DNA of 64,000 bases from Plecoglossus altivelis (taxonomy: Eukaryota > Chordata > Actinopteri > Osmeriformes > Plecoglossidae): contig BROE01000003.1 of NCBI GenBank assembly GCA_036571765.1, forward strand, positions 15,144,055-15,208,054, written 5' to 3'. The notes below the pieces were generated by a model, which saw only the letters and a list, made by a program, of their open reading frames with translations, was not told the DNA's origin and did no database searches. Positions 11,701 through 26,541 of this stretch are shown here, one piece after another. The translations under genes were made by a program, and so were the position numbers. Position 1 is the stretch's first letter; each line of letters starts with the position of its first letter.

Positions 11701-13553
11701 TAACTAAGCCCAGTGCAGGTCCTGAGGATGGACTCTAGTGGCACCGCTAAGAAGGCCTGACAGTGTTGACTGGCACTGTCACACACGTGAACTAACAACG
11801 TCCACCTGCGCAGGTATACGCACGAACGCACGACCACACAAACGTCCTACTACAACAGTACAACCGTACGTGAAACGTCCGACCGAACCCTATCAAGAGT
11901 TAGCGGACCCGAACACCTGACTCTTTATGAGAGAATGTGTCCCAAAAGCGAAGAAAAACAAAACAACACACAAAAAAAAAACAATGATGGATTCAAAAGG
12001 GACCAAACATGCTTTTACTGCCCCGCTGATTTAGGTCATTTGTTTATCTTCTGCTTATTGCAGACTAATAATGCTAATGTGTTAGGATGCTTTTGGCATT
12101 CACATCAGTTTATCGGTGACCTTTCATGCTTAATGCCAGAGCCCCGTGTTCAATTGGTAAAAGGAAATATTTCCTGGATGCTGGCGTTGTCCTCACAAGA
12201 CACTGGAGCTCACAACACACTCTGAACTACAGCTCATAAGTAAGGATATCATTAACATTAAGACTCCATAAATTATTCAGTTTGGTGTAGCACGATGTTT
12301 TAGCAAAGGAGATTAGGAGAAACGTGTTCATAATTCCGAGCACATGCTTACAGGGGGCTGTCACCAATCTGTGCGCTCAAATCTATTTGGACGTGTTTAA
12401 TGTCAATATAGTCTGCTGAATGCATGAAGACACAAAGTGTTCAACGCTTCGCGTTAGGTTAATGGATTTGGAATCAGCTCTGTACGTGAGTATTTGAATC
12501 AACCTTTTGGTCCTGATGTGGGCGTCTCTGTTTCCCTGACGGCGTAAGAGGGCTACTTCAAGCTGCAGAATTGCTTGCTGAAAGTCACCGAAAGAGATCT
12601 GAAATATCATGTGAGTATGTGTGCGTGTGTGTGTGGACTTTCTGTTAATATCACATCTCCGTAGCTAAAAGGCTTTAAACGTAATTCTGAAAGAGACAAG
12701 GGGGCGAGGGGGCGTGCATTGTGCTAGTGGTCAGACCTGGGGGGGGGGGGGGGGGGGGGGGCTGTGTCGTGTCTTAGAGTATCTCTGACAGACAGGCATG
12801 AGAGAGACACTAAAAGACCATCAATGGAAGTGTGTGTCTGTGGGTTTGAACGTCTGTCAATGAATAGTAAGACCTCTTTCGTAGAGATGAGAGCACACAC
12901 ACACATGCAGACACCCCCTCCGCACAAACTGTACTGATTCAGCAGAGCCATCACTCACTTTTTGTATGATTCACAAGTCTAATTCAACAAGCCACCACAT
13001 GCTCACGCGGCAATGAATTTATGTTACCATGGCAACAGTCTCAAATGCATGGATCATCTGGGGTGTTTACACATTATTTTCCCCTCACTCTCACATACGC
13101 GTGTCTCTCTCTCTCTCTCTCTATCTCTCTCTCCCGTCTTCCCCACTTCACATTAACCTGTAACATCATGAAGATCAGGATTATTTCACCTTGGTCTGAA
13201 ATAATAGCCAACATCCTCCAGGTTTTCCAGAGAGGGAGGGAGGGAGAAAGGGAGGGAGGGAGAAAGGGAGGGAGGGAGAAGGAAACAGCGAGGAGAGAAA
13301 GGCTGGAGGAGGGATGCTGCACTTTGAAAGAGAGAGTAGAGAGGGAGACAGAGGCAGAACGAGAGATAGAGAGAGTGAGAGTGAGGGAGAGAGAGAACGA
13401 GGAAGAGACAAAGAGAGTACGGAGAGAAAGAAGACAAAGGGACAGAACATGAGTGATAGAGACACGTTCACAAAGAGAGAGATTAGAGAACGAGCAAGGG
13501 AGGGTTAGAGAGAGAAAAAGAGTGAGAGAGAGAGAGAGAGAGAAAGAAAGAAA

Positions 13554-13592
<39 letters not shown>

Positions 13593-13623
13593 GGTGAGAG
13601 AGAGAGAGAGAGAGAGAGAAAGA

Positions 13624-13677
<54 letters not shown>

Positions 13678-15463
13678 CAGACAGATAGATTATATAGAGG
13701 GATGTGTCTGTATGTAGTATGTGCAGTCGTCCAGGCAGGTAGTCTTGTGCTACAGTAGGCCAGTACCAGCCTGATGGTAACACAAGTGGACATTCACCAA
13801 CAGACCTCCATCCACCACCCAAATATAGCCCCGTCAGTCCCTCCATCAGTCACCCCCTTCACTTAACTACAACGATCTGACATTGGCGGGTCCAAAGCCA
13901 TGTGCTGACGCATGCAATCTTTGCAGCCCTTTCTCTCTCTCTCTAACACACACGTACGCATGCACACACACACACGCACGCGCACACGCACACACTCACA
14001 TATTCACCGCAGCAGTAAATCACTGCTTTGTTTTTCAAAACAAACAGCAGTATTGGGAGGAACATCATCGAGAATGTATTCCCCAAGCAGAGAATTGGAA
14101 GCATTAGACAGATAATCCCTAACTTGTTGTATTCTTGCCGCTACGTCCAAATTGTCAACGCTGAATTCCAAAAAACGAGTAAGAACTCGACCCAGCCTAA
14201 TCCCCTCTAAGTCGTCCCGTCTCGCCCTAAACTGACAGGACGCAATACCCCAAACGCTAAACAACAAAGTGAGACGTAACAGCAGTCTCTAACCTAACCA
14301 CAATGACCAGACATTTTTTCTTAGTACAGTAAGTAGATATTCACCAACAAACAAAGCATAATTAGCAAGCCCTCTAGTCCATCTCTGGTCCAGTGACCTT
14401 TCTCCATGTGTCTACGTCAGCCGTCCGGTCTAAAAGTGTCTGAGCAGTGAGAGAGTCTGCGGGGTGTCTAACCTCCAGGCCTCGGCCTCTGCTGGCCTTG
14501 TCCGCTCGCAGCAGCATGGTGTCTGGGCTCCGTGCTGCTCCTGTATGCTACACCCAGGCAGGAGAGGACAGGGGGAGGCAGGACACAGGGAGGCAGACCA
14601 GGGGGAGGACAGGGGAGGGGGAGGCAGACCAGAGGGAGGACAGGGGAGGGCACCCTCCCTCACAGAACTGGCTTTGTGTGGACGGACTGTCACAGAGTCC
14701 CCCTCGCAACCCCACCCCAACTTGCACTAATCACTGCAACACAATCACACCACATACACACAGGCACGCGCGCACGCACACACTGCCCACTCAGCCAACC
14801 CACAGTGTGAAAGCTGAGTATTGTTCAGCATAGTCTGCACTATCAAAATTAATGTCGCGCTGACAATAAGGTTACACCTGTCAGCCGACCAACACACAAT
14901 CCTCACAAACACACATCACAGCTCTGGGGTCCTCATGCACATCTGTGAGTGAGCTGAGAGCTGCAGCAAAGCAGAGTCAGACCAGAGTCAGACCTGAGTC
15001 AGACCCTTCAGACAGAAGTCAGACCGGAGTCAGACCAGAGTCAGACCGGAGTCAGACAGGAGTCAGACCAAGTCAGACCGGAGTCAGACCGGAGTCAGAC
15101 CGGAGTCAGACCGGAGTCAGAACCTGTCATGAATGACCCGGCGATCCTCCAGTGTCCTTCAGCACAATGCAAATAGTCAGGATAAGATGTAGTTTGGGTG
15201 TTGAGGCAAGCCAGAAGGCCTGCTCACTGCAGCAAAACTCCACAGATCTCCAGTAGCCCTGTAAGGTCTGATCTGAGAACAGACAGTATTGCAGCAGTAC
15301 TAAATGACGCAAGGCAATCTGCCACAAACACAACAACCAGTCATTGGAAAACTCATTCAGGTCAAAGAAAAAAACAAAGAAAGAAAAAACGCATAGCCAT
15401 TAGAAAAATATCAAAGTTTTTTTTTTTTTTGTTTCTTGTTCTGTGTGTGTGTGTGTGTGTGTG

Positions 15464-15506
<43 letters not shown>

Positions 15507-16533
15507 ATGTGTGCCTGCAGCAGTAGGCAGAGGGAATGAGTGGAATGCATACTGTCATCAGAAGCACATAGAGACCCAGAGAAAGAGAATCGCTGAATCA
15601 GGACCAGCCATGTGCTTTTGGGACAGATGGACACAAGGACACAACAGGCAAACAGGCTGACCAACAGAGAACCCCAATGCATCCCCATGAACCACAAGCC
15701 ATCTCTGGACTCCATACTGTGAAACACACAAGGCTCACTGAGTTATATCAAGCTCCCACTGAACATCACGAGAACTGGAAAGAGAGTAGGTGAGGATGGA
15801 GGGTGGACTAAGGTGGTAGCTGGGGCACGTAGGTAATGTAGTTGATGAGGCAGTGAATCTTTTGCGCTGCAACGTCTTGACTGCCCGGGGTAAACTACAA
15901 CTCGCTCTTTTTATTGGCTGACCTGACAACCATGTTATTGTGTCACACACGCTGCGTGGAACTACGGTGTCTCCAGGGACAAGATACACACTGGACAGAA
16001 GAAACAGCTGATCAGAAGGAGGAGACATGGAGGAGACTAACTAGGGAGAGGGAGAGAGAGAGAGAGAGAGGGAGGGAGAGGGAGAGAAAGAGGGACAGAG
16101 AGAGAGAAGGAGAGAGAAAGGGAGAGCGGGAGAGGGAGAGAGAGGAAGGGAGAGAGAGGAAGTGAGAAGAGTGGGTTGTGACATCACATATAATAGAGAA
16201 TAGAGGAGAGAGGAATAAAGGGAACATGAAAAGAGAGGGGGGAGACCGAGAGATTGAGAAAGGGAATGGGGGGGAGGTTAAAGACTACATCTAGCAGGGA
16301 CTGGGAGGCGACAGATGCGGTGAAAGAAAGGGAGGGACGGAGAAGAAAGAGTTGCGATCATTCTCTGGCGTAGATGAGCGTTCTGGTGGTGTAGTATGGA
16401 GAGGCCTCGGGCAGGAGTTTCTACATGGCCTGGTTTGAGAGCACTACACTGACCCCTGCACAATCACTCCTCACTCTTCCTCTCCCTCTCCCTCTCTCCT
16501 TCTCTCTCTCTCTCTCTCTCCCTCTCTCTCTCC

Positions 16534-16572
<39 letters not shown>

Positions 16573-17131
16573 GTCCTCTCGTTCCTCAGTCTTAGCTCTC
16601 GCGTCCCCCTGAGGTCTCTGTACTCAGACAGGAGACGGGAGGATCTTAGCACTTTGTAAGGACTAATTACATCACATTCAACAGCGGCTCTGCCAGGCTC
16701 CCATCACCATGACCTACAGGCATGCACGCAACGTCTAGGGTTGGGGTATGCAGAGTCGCTAGCCGTGACACATTGTCACACACACACATACACATCGGGT
16801 TAAACACAGCAGTGGCTGGAGCTGTTAACCAATAAGCCTACAGGAGACAGCTGTGGTATTGATCTCCTGTAGCAGGCTGCATCTGATCAGTTTACAGTAA
16901 TCAGGACATTCCTCCAGTCCTCTAGCAAAGTATTGATTCAGTAGCGTCCCTGTAATTGCATTTGTCTGATTGATTTAATAGTGGCGTGGGCAGACGAAAG
17001 GAATTCTGAGATCCCGGGCCTTACTCTTCCAGTGGGTCTGTTCTGATAGTAGGTCTGTTCTGATAGTGGGTCTGCTCTGACAGAGGGTCTGCTCTGACAG
17101 AGGGTCTTCTCTAACAGAGGGTCTGCTCTTC

Positions 17132-17212
<81 letters not shown>

Positions 17213-17949
17213 GTGCAGGAGAGAGGTCCAGGACAGAGTCAGCCCTGAGGCAGACTCAGAGACAGGGTGACAGCTGCCTCAGAGCTGGGAGGTAGCAGGG
17301 TGATTGACAGCTCCCCACGTTTGGCCAGAGTCCTCCCCTGAGACAGGAAGCAAACAGCTCCGAAACGGTGGCATCAGGGGCCGGCGCCCCGGTGCACTGC
17401 TCTCTCACGCCCTGGCGACCCAAAGGGTTAGTACTGGAGGATGGAGGATATCTTATCTGCTCTGCTCCTCACACCTCCTCTAAGTGTGCTTGGTCAAGAA
17501 GCTCGACGAGATGAGTTTCTCTTCACAAGCACGTCACAAATATACCCCCCCCCCCCCCCCCCCGCCCACACACACACACACACCACTAACACAGAGATAG
17601 CGGACAAGCCAACATTGTCAGAGCAGTGCCCAGTTCTGGCCGCCAGTCCCAGCCCCAGGCATCAATACTGGACTGTGACAGGAATGTGGCAGGAGCAAAG
17701 AATTATGATAATAGACACAAAACACCACAAGGCTGTTATTGTCCTGGGAGCGCCCACTGACAGATCGTCACACTCGCACACGCAGACACACACATACAGA
17801 CACGCACACGCTCTGTCCATCTCACGCACACGTTGACATCGAAACAAGACAGGCAGAGTGCAGAGAGAAACATTAGCATGCCGGAGGAGTAGGAGACAGG
17901 ACTGCACCAGCCTTCACACAACTAACATGCAGCTGAGCAGAACGGTGAG

Positions 17950-18021
<72 letters not shown>

Positions 18022-20857
18022 AGAAGGAGAAGGAGAAGGAGAAGGAGAGAAGGAGAGAAGGAGAGAAAGGGAGAGAAGGAGAAAGAGAGAGAGAAAGAGA
18101 GAAAGAGAAGGAGAGAAGGAGAGAGAATGAGAGAGAGAGAGGGAGAGAGAAAGAGAGAGTGGAGGGAGAGAGAAAGAGAGAGGGGGCATCGGAGGAAAGA
18201 AGAGAGAGAGAAAGGTAGAGAGACCAGTCGAGCAGGGGTAAATAGATGGAGGAAAGGGAAGAGGGGAAAGGAGCAATAAACATGCATGGGCAGAGAGGAA
18301 GAGCTACAACACTGATAGGCAGGCAAGAATGAAGATAATGGTTAGAGCGAGTGGAATACCTTACTATTGAGTTTGGACTTCCTGGCTTCTTTCGCCTTCT
18401 GCTCTTTTCTCTCAATGGCCTCTCTCCTTCCCAGAGCGGACCCCATCTCACATGCACTCGCTCACGCACACACTCTCTCTCTCTCACTCACACACACACA
18501 CCCGCTCGCACCCTCGCAAACCACCCCTGCCCAAAGATAGCTACGGTTCCGGCGTCAAAAACATCCACATGGCCACATCCAGTCCCCCTCCCTCTCTCCT
18601 CTCCTCTCCTCTCTTCTTCTCCGTGCTGTTCCTCTACTGTCGCTCTCCTCGGCTTCCTCACGTCTTGCCAGAGCGGCACATGCACGCACGCACGCTCGCT
18701 CGCACACACTCGTTGGCACACACTCCCTCACACACATCCAGTCGAGCTCACTCGCGCGCATGCACAGACAGACGGAGAGATGAAGGGGTGATTTTGCCGG
18801 ATTCAGGCGCGAACGGGGGGAGGGAAATGGGAGAGGGAGAGAAGGAGAGAGGGCAAGAGAGGGAGGGAGGAAATGAGGACAGGGGAGGGAAGAGGGGAGA
18901 GAGATGGGATGAGACAGGGAGGGGACGATGGTCAGAGGAAAAGACTGGAGGGAGAGAGAGGAAGGGACAGAGATGGACCTCGCAGCGACAGAAACGGTTC
19001 TTGCAGGGTTGTGTGACGAAAAACTTTGCCCGAATTTGAAACCGAAATTCTTCCAGCCGTGTGGTGTGGGCGTGTGTGTTCATGTGTGCGTGTAGCTGTG
19101 TACCAATGTGGATTCCTCACCCAGACGTTTGACTCCGGAGCATAATCTGTAGAGGATGACCTATAAGGGCAGCTGTGTGCACGAGGGCGTCCCCGTTGGC
19201 AACATCCTACAAATGTGTACAAACGTGTCTGCAAATCCCCTGCTGTACATATGTGTGAGTGTGTGTCAGCGTGCTGTTAGGGGTAGATACCTATTTCATA
19301 TTCCATCCAAACCACCATGTGAGTCACGGTGTTCCAGTCAATCCAACACATCATGGCTTTTCCTGCTCAATTGAAACCAATAACCACATTGCTTTTCCCC
19401 CCCATTCGCACAACTACTGTGAAAACAGGCTGCTCTCTCCCCCTCTGTGGAGTAGAGTGTGAGAGTCTTAGCTCATAATGAAGCACCCTGCCAGGGCTCT
19501 CTCCACTGTGATGTCACTGACCACATTACCAACTAGTGCGTTACTAAGTGGCCTCTCCTGCCTGCCTCTGTGCCCTGCCTCTCCCTCTGACAGAGCGGCC
19601 CTGAGGGGGGAAAAGGGGTGGAGGGGGAGAGGGGGGGGTTGGAGATGCCTACAATGGCGCGGACGGGCGCGCGCCTGTGGTGCATGTGCGAGTGTCTGTG
19701 TAAGCAAAAGAGGCAGAGAGATGCGGCGTGTGTGTCTGTGCGTGTGTCTGTGTGCACCGACTGTCCAGACGCCCCTCTTGTTTCCCCCTCCCTGTGCCCT
19801 CCCCCTAGGGGGAGTGATGCTCCCCAAGTTGACCAGCTGAGCCGCAGAGGGGGAGTGACGACGGCTCACCTTCAGCTGCTGTCCCCTGCCATCACTGTCA
19901 GGCTGGGTCACCCACCAGACAGAGTAGAAGAGAGACGAAGGGACAGACAGAGACAGAGAGAAAGACAGAGAGACAGAGACGCAGAGAGAGAGAGACAGAG
20001 AGAGGGACAGAGAGACAGAGAGAGAGACAGACAGAGACAGAGAGAAAGACAGAAAGGCAGAGACATAGACAGAGAGACAGAGAGAGAGAGAGATAGAAAG
20101 AGAGGGAGAGAGACAGAGAGAGAGGGAGAGAGACAGAGAGAGAGAGAGGGACAGAGGGAGAGAGACAGGGAGAGAGACAGGGAGAGAGACAGAGAGGGGG
20201 AGAGAGAGAGACAGATAGAGGGAGAGAGACAGAGAGAGTGAGGTAGAGAGACAGAGAGACAGAGGGAGAGAGAGACAGGGAGAGAGACAGGGAGAGAGAG
20301 AGGGAAAGAGATAGAGAGGGAGACAGAAAGACAGAGAGAGAGGGAGAGAGAGGCAGAGGCTTGATCTCCCGCACCGAGGGGGACCGCTGACCAGGGTCAC
20401 GGTAGGACTGAGTGGTATCATAAGATGAGCAGGCCCTTTCCTACAAGTCTGCTGCCATCCTCTTCAAACACAGGCTGCTGTGTGCTGTCTTTATTACGTT
20501 AGCGGGTCCCGCACAGCAATGCTAAACACATGCTGTCTCCAGGGACCAGGCTGGCGAGGAGGGAGCGGCCTGCAGGGTTGAAGCTCAGCCCTGGGTCGGT
20601 GTGCTGTCCGGCGGCTGGGAGATGCAAGCAGATTCAAGACGGCTCTCGCACAGGGTCGGCATTGTCCCACTGGAAGAAAGGAGGCTTTCTACGTGGCTCG
20701 TCCGTCACATGGTAAACCCTCCTACACACATGGAAGTGCATACATGTGCTCACATCACTTTTGTTAGTGGCAATATAGGGAAGCCTCTAAACGAATTTCC
20801 TTAAATAAATTGGCTATGAGGAACAGGTAAAGAGACAGGAAGAGAGAGAGAGAGGGA

Positions 20858-20930
<73 letters not shown>

Positions 20931-23900
20931 AGAGAGAAAGAGAGAAAGAGAGAAGTCAATTGTCCCTATGGCCTTTAACAAGCAAGTTTTAAGCCTGTTA
21001 AGTAGGCTAATGCTTGTCCTCTGTCAGCCAGCTGGCCAGGCACAGTAAAACAGAGCATGCTGTAGGCTAGGCAGAGGCAGACTACAAAACAAATACAGAC
21101 ACTCAGCCCAGTCAGTAGAGAGGACACCTGGAGCTTGTTATTAAGGACCAGAAGGCAGGAGGAGGATAGCCAATCAGAGCAAGGGATATTCTACCTCTAT
21201 GGGGGGGCACTAGCTTGGCTACAGTCTGCTTGACTGCAGTGTGCTTAACTGCAGTGTGCTTGGCTACTGTGTGCTTGGCTACAGCGTGCATGGTTACAGT
21301 GTGCATGGCTACAGCGTGCATGGCTACAGTGTGCTTGGCTACAGTCGATCTGTACGCACAGCCTTCCCCGGAGACACAGACAGACACGTCGCGGAACCTG
21401 GAGGGGTTCGCAGCTCGTTCACACCCTCGGTGGAAACGGTTCAGCGAGACGAGGTGGTTGTGAAGTATGAGCGGTTGGGATAGCTCTGCTTGCACATGTC
21501 ACCAGACCTGCTGGAGGGGGTGGGGGGGGGTGGTGAGGGGTGGGGGGGGGGACTGGAAGAAGTCCTTTGAATACAACTTGAATCAAATGATTCTGGCAGC
21601 AGCACTGAGGCCAAGCTTTAGTCCCACTGGTGAGCAGAGCGGCACACTAGTGCTGCCCACACCTACAATGGAGTAGAGGCTATTAGAAGCTCCCAGAGTG
21701 CAGTGGGAGCTCTATTCTGAAGAAACACCATCCAGACGGAGCAGACCAGCGTTCGTCTGGGAGGATATGACTCATGCTCTCGCAACTTTCTCTATCTAGC
21801 TATCTCTCACCCTGTCTGACTCTGTCTGACTCTGCCTGACTCCGCCTCTCCCTACCTCCCGATGTATCTGCCTTTCTGCCTCTCTCCCCCTCTGTGAACA
21901 GGACTCCACCCTCCGTCAGTTTGCCTATGATTCCCTCCCATTCCTCCCTCCCGTTCCTCCCTCCCTCCCGCCCCTCCCTCCCATTCCTCCCTCCCTCCCT
22001 CCCGCCCCTCCCTCCCATTCCTCCCTCCCGTTCCTCCCCCCCTCCCATTTGGACGCGCTCACTTATCATCACTGTTTCTCTGCCTCTCTCTCCCACATGG
22101 TGCTTTTAACACTGCTGATTTATTTATAGGACAGGAATCTGCCATTTGTACTTGGCTGTGTAATTGATAAGTCAGTCGTGCAGCAGGAATGAATGAACCT
22201 TGGAACATTTGAATACAAACGCCACCAGAGAACAGCCTATGACTCATGGTCACATCCCAGGAGTCCCAGACACACAGGGTGTGCTGTCAGTAACCCCCCC
22301 AAGTCCCTGGCCCACACTGGGGGGATGCTGCAGATGCATGTGCTTCCCCCTGGTGTCTGTTCCCCTGCATTGCACATTGCAGCCCTCCTGCACCCAACTC
22401 CACCTCCCTCTGCACTCAGGTTCAAACCAGGTTGTCCTGCTTTGGGAACCACACGCTGACAGAGACAAGTGTTCGGCGGGGGGTCTGAGAGAGGAGGTGG
22501 CCTTACCTTGGTGTGGAGTTTGGACAGCTGCTTGTCATCCAGGTGGCTCTGTGTGTACACACGCCTCTTATAGCGGAACTGAAACCCAAGCGGAGAATCA
22601 CAGTCAGAATCAAAAGCTGAATCGGTTTTGTTCGCCACGGATATTTGCACAAACAGTGAGGTTAGTGTGGAAAAGGGAGGTGCAAACAATGAACTCTATA
22701 TAAAAGATAAGAAGAAGAATATAAAACACTGAGTGAGCTGCCTGTCTCACATGTCTAGACTCCCCGGCTGATGACAGAGTAAGTCACGGTAATCTGGAGT
22801 GTTTTGTCTGCTGCTGCTAATATGGTGTTGAGTCACTGCCTTTGGTGGACGTGTTAAATCGTGTCCGGAGAGTCAGTCAGGGATTTGTCAGATCTGGCCA
22901 GTCACAGAGTCAGTCTCCATTTCTATCAATGTCAAAATACCACTGGCTTTATTAACTCTGTTTCAAACCACTGGCTTGATGGACAGGTCTGAGTGAACAC
23001 TATTATAGAAGCAGTAAGCTTCTGAGGACAGAGGAAGCGGCCATCGTTCTGTCTCTCTCTCTCTCTCTCTCTCTCTCCCTCTCTCTCTCTTTCTCTCTCC
23101 CTCTCTCTCTTATTCCCTCTCTTCCCCCTCTCTCTCTGTCTCTCCCTCTCTTTATCTCTCTCTCCCTCTACCTCTCTCTCCCTCTCACTCTCCCTCTCCC
23201 TCTCTCTGTCTCTCTCTCTCCCTCTCACTCCCTCTTTCTCGTTTTCTCTTGTGAAATTCAGCTGTGTGTTTTTATGGCACACCTTAATCGAACCATAATC
23301 AAAACATGTCACACATATCCACACACAGGTCCTGAGGGAGAGGAGTATGTGAGAGTATGTGTGTGTGTGTGTGTGCGTGTGTGTGGGGGGTTGGGGGTGG
23401 TGTTGATGTCAACAGCCGACAGTCCACACATAAGAATAATGTGCAAACAGAGAGAAATACACACACGCACAAGCATTTTCATCACGGCACTGATAACATC
23501 TGACAAGCGTCCAAACAGCAGGCTTGCTGTCCTAGAAAGCTACTAAAACCACACACAGAAGCATTCCTTCCCCCCGAAGCTACCCACGATGCATCGCCAG
23601 CCCCCCCCCGTCCCCCCCGTCCCCCCCGTCCCAAACTCACCACAGAGATAGAGGTTGCTGTGGAACGTTCAGGCCATGGAGACCCCCCTAGAGACACGCA
23701 CCAGCGTGTTGACATTCGGACGCGCAGCACCACGCGAACCCACACCCTCGTCCACCTGTTGACCATCTGACTTCCGAGCCTCCTACCTCAGCCTTAGTCT
23801 CCTCTCAGGGCCCACGAGGCCAGCCTTCCCCTATACCTCCAAACACCTGCCCTTTGTTTGTGTCCTGACTTTAGCGTGGAAACATCCCCTCACGGTGGTA

Positions 23901-23945
23901 CGCATGGATTTGAGCCAAGCCCAGTCGCTCATGTAACATATAGGG

Positions 23946-23997
<52 letters not shown>

Positions 23998-26504
23998 GAG
24001 AGAGGGAGAGATGGAGAGACGAGGAGAGATAACATCCATATGGTTCGTTGCGAGCAGAGCTGTACAACAGACCGTAGCCTGTGGCTGGGAACATCGAAGA
24101 CCCCTCACGTCCTGAAGGGATATTTGATCCAATATGAACTGACATGATGCTCCCCCCATCCACTAATGACCCCCCCCACCACCACCACCACCACCACCAC
24201 CCAGTGACAATCAAATGAGTGTCTTCCACTATCGGGTGTGGCAGTCGAGGTCTACGCACTATTCTACTGGAATTAACCAGCGGGTTCTTCGGACGGTCTG
24301 CGAATGGGTTACTCTGGTCCTCATCAAGGTCACAGTCATGTGACCGTACGAGAGAGGGGGGGGGGGCTGTTTTGTATGACGATCTCCATCACAGTGACAG
24401 CATGGAAAGTGGACTGGTAAAACATCAAGCAAGCATAAAAACTCGTCATAAAAGCCAGTTCAACAGGGACACACCGGAGAAGCAGCCGCTTCCATCTGCC
24501 TCGGTCGTTCCCCGCCTCGACTAGGAGCTCCACTCATAATTGGAACAGTAAATCAAGCCAGGTAATAACAATCAGGGGTGGAGGGGTAGGGGGGCCTGTT
24601 GGGGGAGACCCCCGTAGGAATACAACTCCCCTATTAATGATCATCCCAGTGCGTCTACGTGTATCAGGGTTGCAGGTCAACCCTGTACACGTATTAGTGA
24701 TAAACACGCTTTTCCTCGTAGAAATGAGCTCTTAATCTCCCCGCAGGTCGGGAGCGTGCCAGCCCGATCAGGAGAGCTCTTGAGAAACATCAGAAGATGT
24801 TGCTCCAGTCTCTCGGAGCGTGCGTGCTCGCGTGCGCGCGCGTGCGTCTGATCACACACGCATTGAAAGACAAGTTCTGCAATTAACTTTGAAGGCAGAC
24901 AGCTGATGTTGACAACACTGTCGCCGGTGTGTTATTGTTCCCGCTGCCGGGTTTGAGTGACGTTCCAGCCCAGCGGAAGCACACATAGAGAACGCACGCA
25001 CACCCTTTTTTTTTGAAGATGGAGGCGAAAGAGTTGAATCGCGGAGTGGAGTAGAAGTGAGTGAATGGAAGATTGACAGGTGACAATGGGCTCCCATGGT
25101 GAGCTCCCTGTGGGAGGTGGGGGAGAGGGTGCGGGTGAGAGCGCTGTGGAGAGTCCCACGCTCTACGCACACTCACGCACCGGCTCCGTACTCCCACGAT
25201 CTACGCACGCTCACACAAGGTATCTCTCGCGTGGCGCTCGTGGGTTCTCGCTGTTGCGCAACGTGGACCTCGCTTTCCACACGCGTACAAACTCGCAGAC
25301 ACACACACACACACACAAAGGCACACACAAACAAAGACACACACACAGAAACACACACGCATGGAGACGCACACAAACACACACACACACACACTTCCCC
25401 AGCTTCCTTCCTCGGACGCTCACCTCCAGGTAGGGCACAGGGGTGACGGAGGGGAGCGGGTAGTCTTTCAGCTGTCGTTCCTCATCCAGGAACTTGCCCG
25501 CCTTGCCGTTGTGTGCTGGCTGGAACAGGCCGTAGTTCAGGACGTCCTTCAGGCTCTGGTTGAGGGTGCAGAGGATGCGCTGCTTGGACAGCCAGATGGG
25601 AGCGTCCACGTTGAATTTCATGCATTTCTGTGGAGACCAGAAGAGGCTTCTTTAAACACAGAGTTTCTATTAGTTCTGAGGCTTACGGATGAAACCACCA
25701 TTTCGTATTTAGCAAGAATAAAGACTTAAAATGAGAGCATTTTCATTCCACTAATTTCCTTAATCCGGTGTGGAGGATCGAGCCCTCTAATGCAGCGAAA
25801 TATTCATGAGCGTGTGGAGTATGGTCAGAAGAAGAGAGACAGAGACAGAGAGATCTACTCATTCACTCCATCGGCTACAGTACAAACTCATTTAATCCTC
25901 AATCAATTATTACCTACAGAATTCTAAATGGTCATTATCAAATGAAGTTCCGCTCATCAACGAAGGCCATAGATTAAGCTCTGTTGCTCAAGCAGCGGCC
26001 CTTCACCCCCCCCCCCCCCCCCCCCCAACCCTACGCGTCGAAAGTAGACGTCTGTCTCCACGTGTCTTCCCTGCAGTGGAGCAGGGAGCTGGACGGTGCT
26101 GGAGATGACCAGCTGACCAGGGATGTTCAAGCTCCAAGCAGATCTGGATCACATAATGCAGCGCGTTCGTTCAAGGACAGACACACCACCCATGCCACTA
26201 CTTTGACACTCGTGCCGAGTTTACAACTCCTGACTCCATGACGGTGGCGTTCTGTGGATCTAGGCTAGGGGAGGGAGGGAGGGAGGAGGTAGGGAGCGAG
26301 GAGGGAGGAGGGAGGAAGGAGGGAGGGAGAAGGGAGAAGGGAGGGGATCTACTGGATTTTCCTTGATCTCACAGCCATTAGACACCTGAACACTTTCTGC
26401 TGGAGGTGTGCTTCGAGCACTTCAACTCAGCAGCCACAATATGGTACTTGAGTTTACAAACAGATGCAGAGAACAGTCAAAAACAGAGTTTCAGGTGATC
26501 GATT

Positions 26505-26541
<37 letters not shown>

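Larger units (their letters stand above)
5636..22506 (-). other. shank3 intron 3 (16.9 kb)
   Basis: No exon of a SHANK protein and no other confident gene. The stretch 5760-6900 is mostly unique sequence with nothing recognised. The rest is broken up by the microsatellites and minisatellites listed separately, with unique segments at about 7490-8480, 9780-10440, 10700-11400, 11600-12720, 14000-14560, 15540-16000, 16580-17020, 19000-19600 and 20960-21200. One frame at 14004-14267 has protein-like composition (see its entry). Confidence 0.85.
22579..25423 (-). other. shank3 intron 2
   Basis: 2.85 kb. It contains a retrotransposon-tail-like repeat, a CT-rich tract, GT, CAC and C-run repeats, and a CA microsatellite next to the exon 2 donor. 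The segments 22740-23040 and 24380-24840 are unique sequence without recognised features. Confidence 0.88.

Noticed and set aside
13074..13793. 239-codon minus-strand open frame
   Set aside because: GA-repeat reading. Overlapping frames on both strands are equally open, as expected for a dinucleotide repeat.
19468..20421. 317-codon minus-strand open frame
   Set aside because: It is the translation of a polypurine tract (Ser/Leu/Pro repeats) plus flanking chance codons, with no domain and no coding bias.
22420..22450. GGTTCAAACC-like motif as a tRNA or tRNA-derived SINE B box
   Set aside because: No matching A box, acceptor stem or cloverleaf around it.
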